DNA of 5,491 nt from Thiomicrorhabdus sp034722175 (GTDB lineage: Bacteria; Pseudomonadota; Gammaproteobacteria; Thiomicrospirales; Thiomicrospiraceae), in contig JAYENR010000228.1 of assembly GCA_034722175.1 (NCBI GenBank), forward strand, positions 1 to 5,491, in the 5' to 3' direction. Of the stretch, positions 5,483 through 5,491 are shown piece after piece. How positions within the stretch are numbered: position 1 is the stretch's first letter; each line of letters opens with the position of its first letter. Below the pieces are notes generated by a model that was given only the letters and a program-made list of their open reading frames with translations, did no database searches and was not told the origin of the DNA. Both the position numbers and the translations under genes were made by a program.

Positions 5483-5491
5483 AGGATATAA

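Noticed and set aside
1..5491. CRISPR arrays, tRNA or rRNA genes, phage att sites
   Set aside because: No regularly spaced repeats, tRNA-like cloverleaf or rRNA sequence was seen on either strand.

Overview
The window looks like chromosomal DNA from a low-GC (roughly 40% by eye) gammaproteobacterium. The main evidence is a close, full-length relative of the E. coli heat-shock sigma factor RpoH. A CIRCE/HrcA operator and an ovothiol gene pair would fit a free-living aquatic or sulfur-oxidising lineage, but the genus cannot be fixed from the sequence alone.

Left part (1-773). The window opens inside the last 30 codons of an IS30-family transposase, followed by what is probably the element's right terminal repeat (ending near 125). 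Next come about 145 bp of unexplained sequence. After that, on the minus strand, lies the 5' stub of a membrane-anchored sensor-type protein (498 down to 271), whose reading frame stops where a periplasmic sensing domain should begin. The sensor gene and rpoH point away from each other. The roughly 355 bp between them hold a small dyad, a possible broken mini-membrane-protein frame and the rpoH control region.

Centre (774-1804). rpoH (297 aa) starts at ATG 854 behind a strong Shine-Dalgarno. Immediately upstream is a perfect CIRCE element (9-N9-9, with arms extending to 12 bp). Its spacer contains the -35 hexamer of a good sigma-70 promoter with an extended -10. The layout predicts that the repressor HrcA directly represses transcription of the heat-shock sigma factor, placing the sigma-32 regulon downstream of HrcA. 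A strong intrinsic terminator ends the gene.

Right part (1805-5491). ovoA (735 aa, three-domain 5-histidylcysteine sulfoxide synthase/methyltransferase) and ovoB (395 aa, PLP-dependent MalY/PatB-type C-S lyase) are 2 bp apart and form a complete ovothiol A pathway: OvoA joins cysteine sulfur to histidine C5, OvoB cleaves the sulfoxide to 5-thiohistidine, and the OvoA C-terminal domain methylates it. The ovoA leader contains a perfect TATAAT, a weaker sigma-32-like box and a 12-codon upstream frame that ends in Cys and overlaps the ovoA start. A bidirectional terminator closes the window. The systems here are known families. The least ordinary signal is regulatory: the HrcA operator on rpoH, and a possible heat-shock or cysteine input into ovothiol synthesis.
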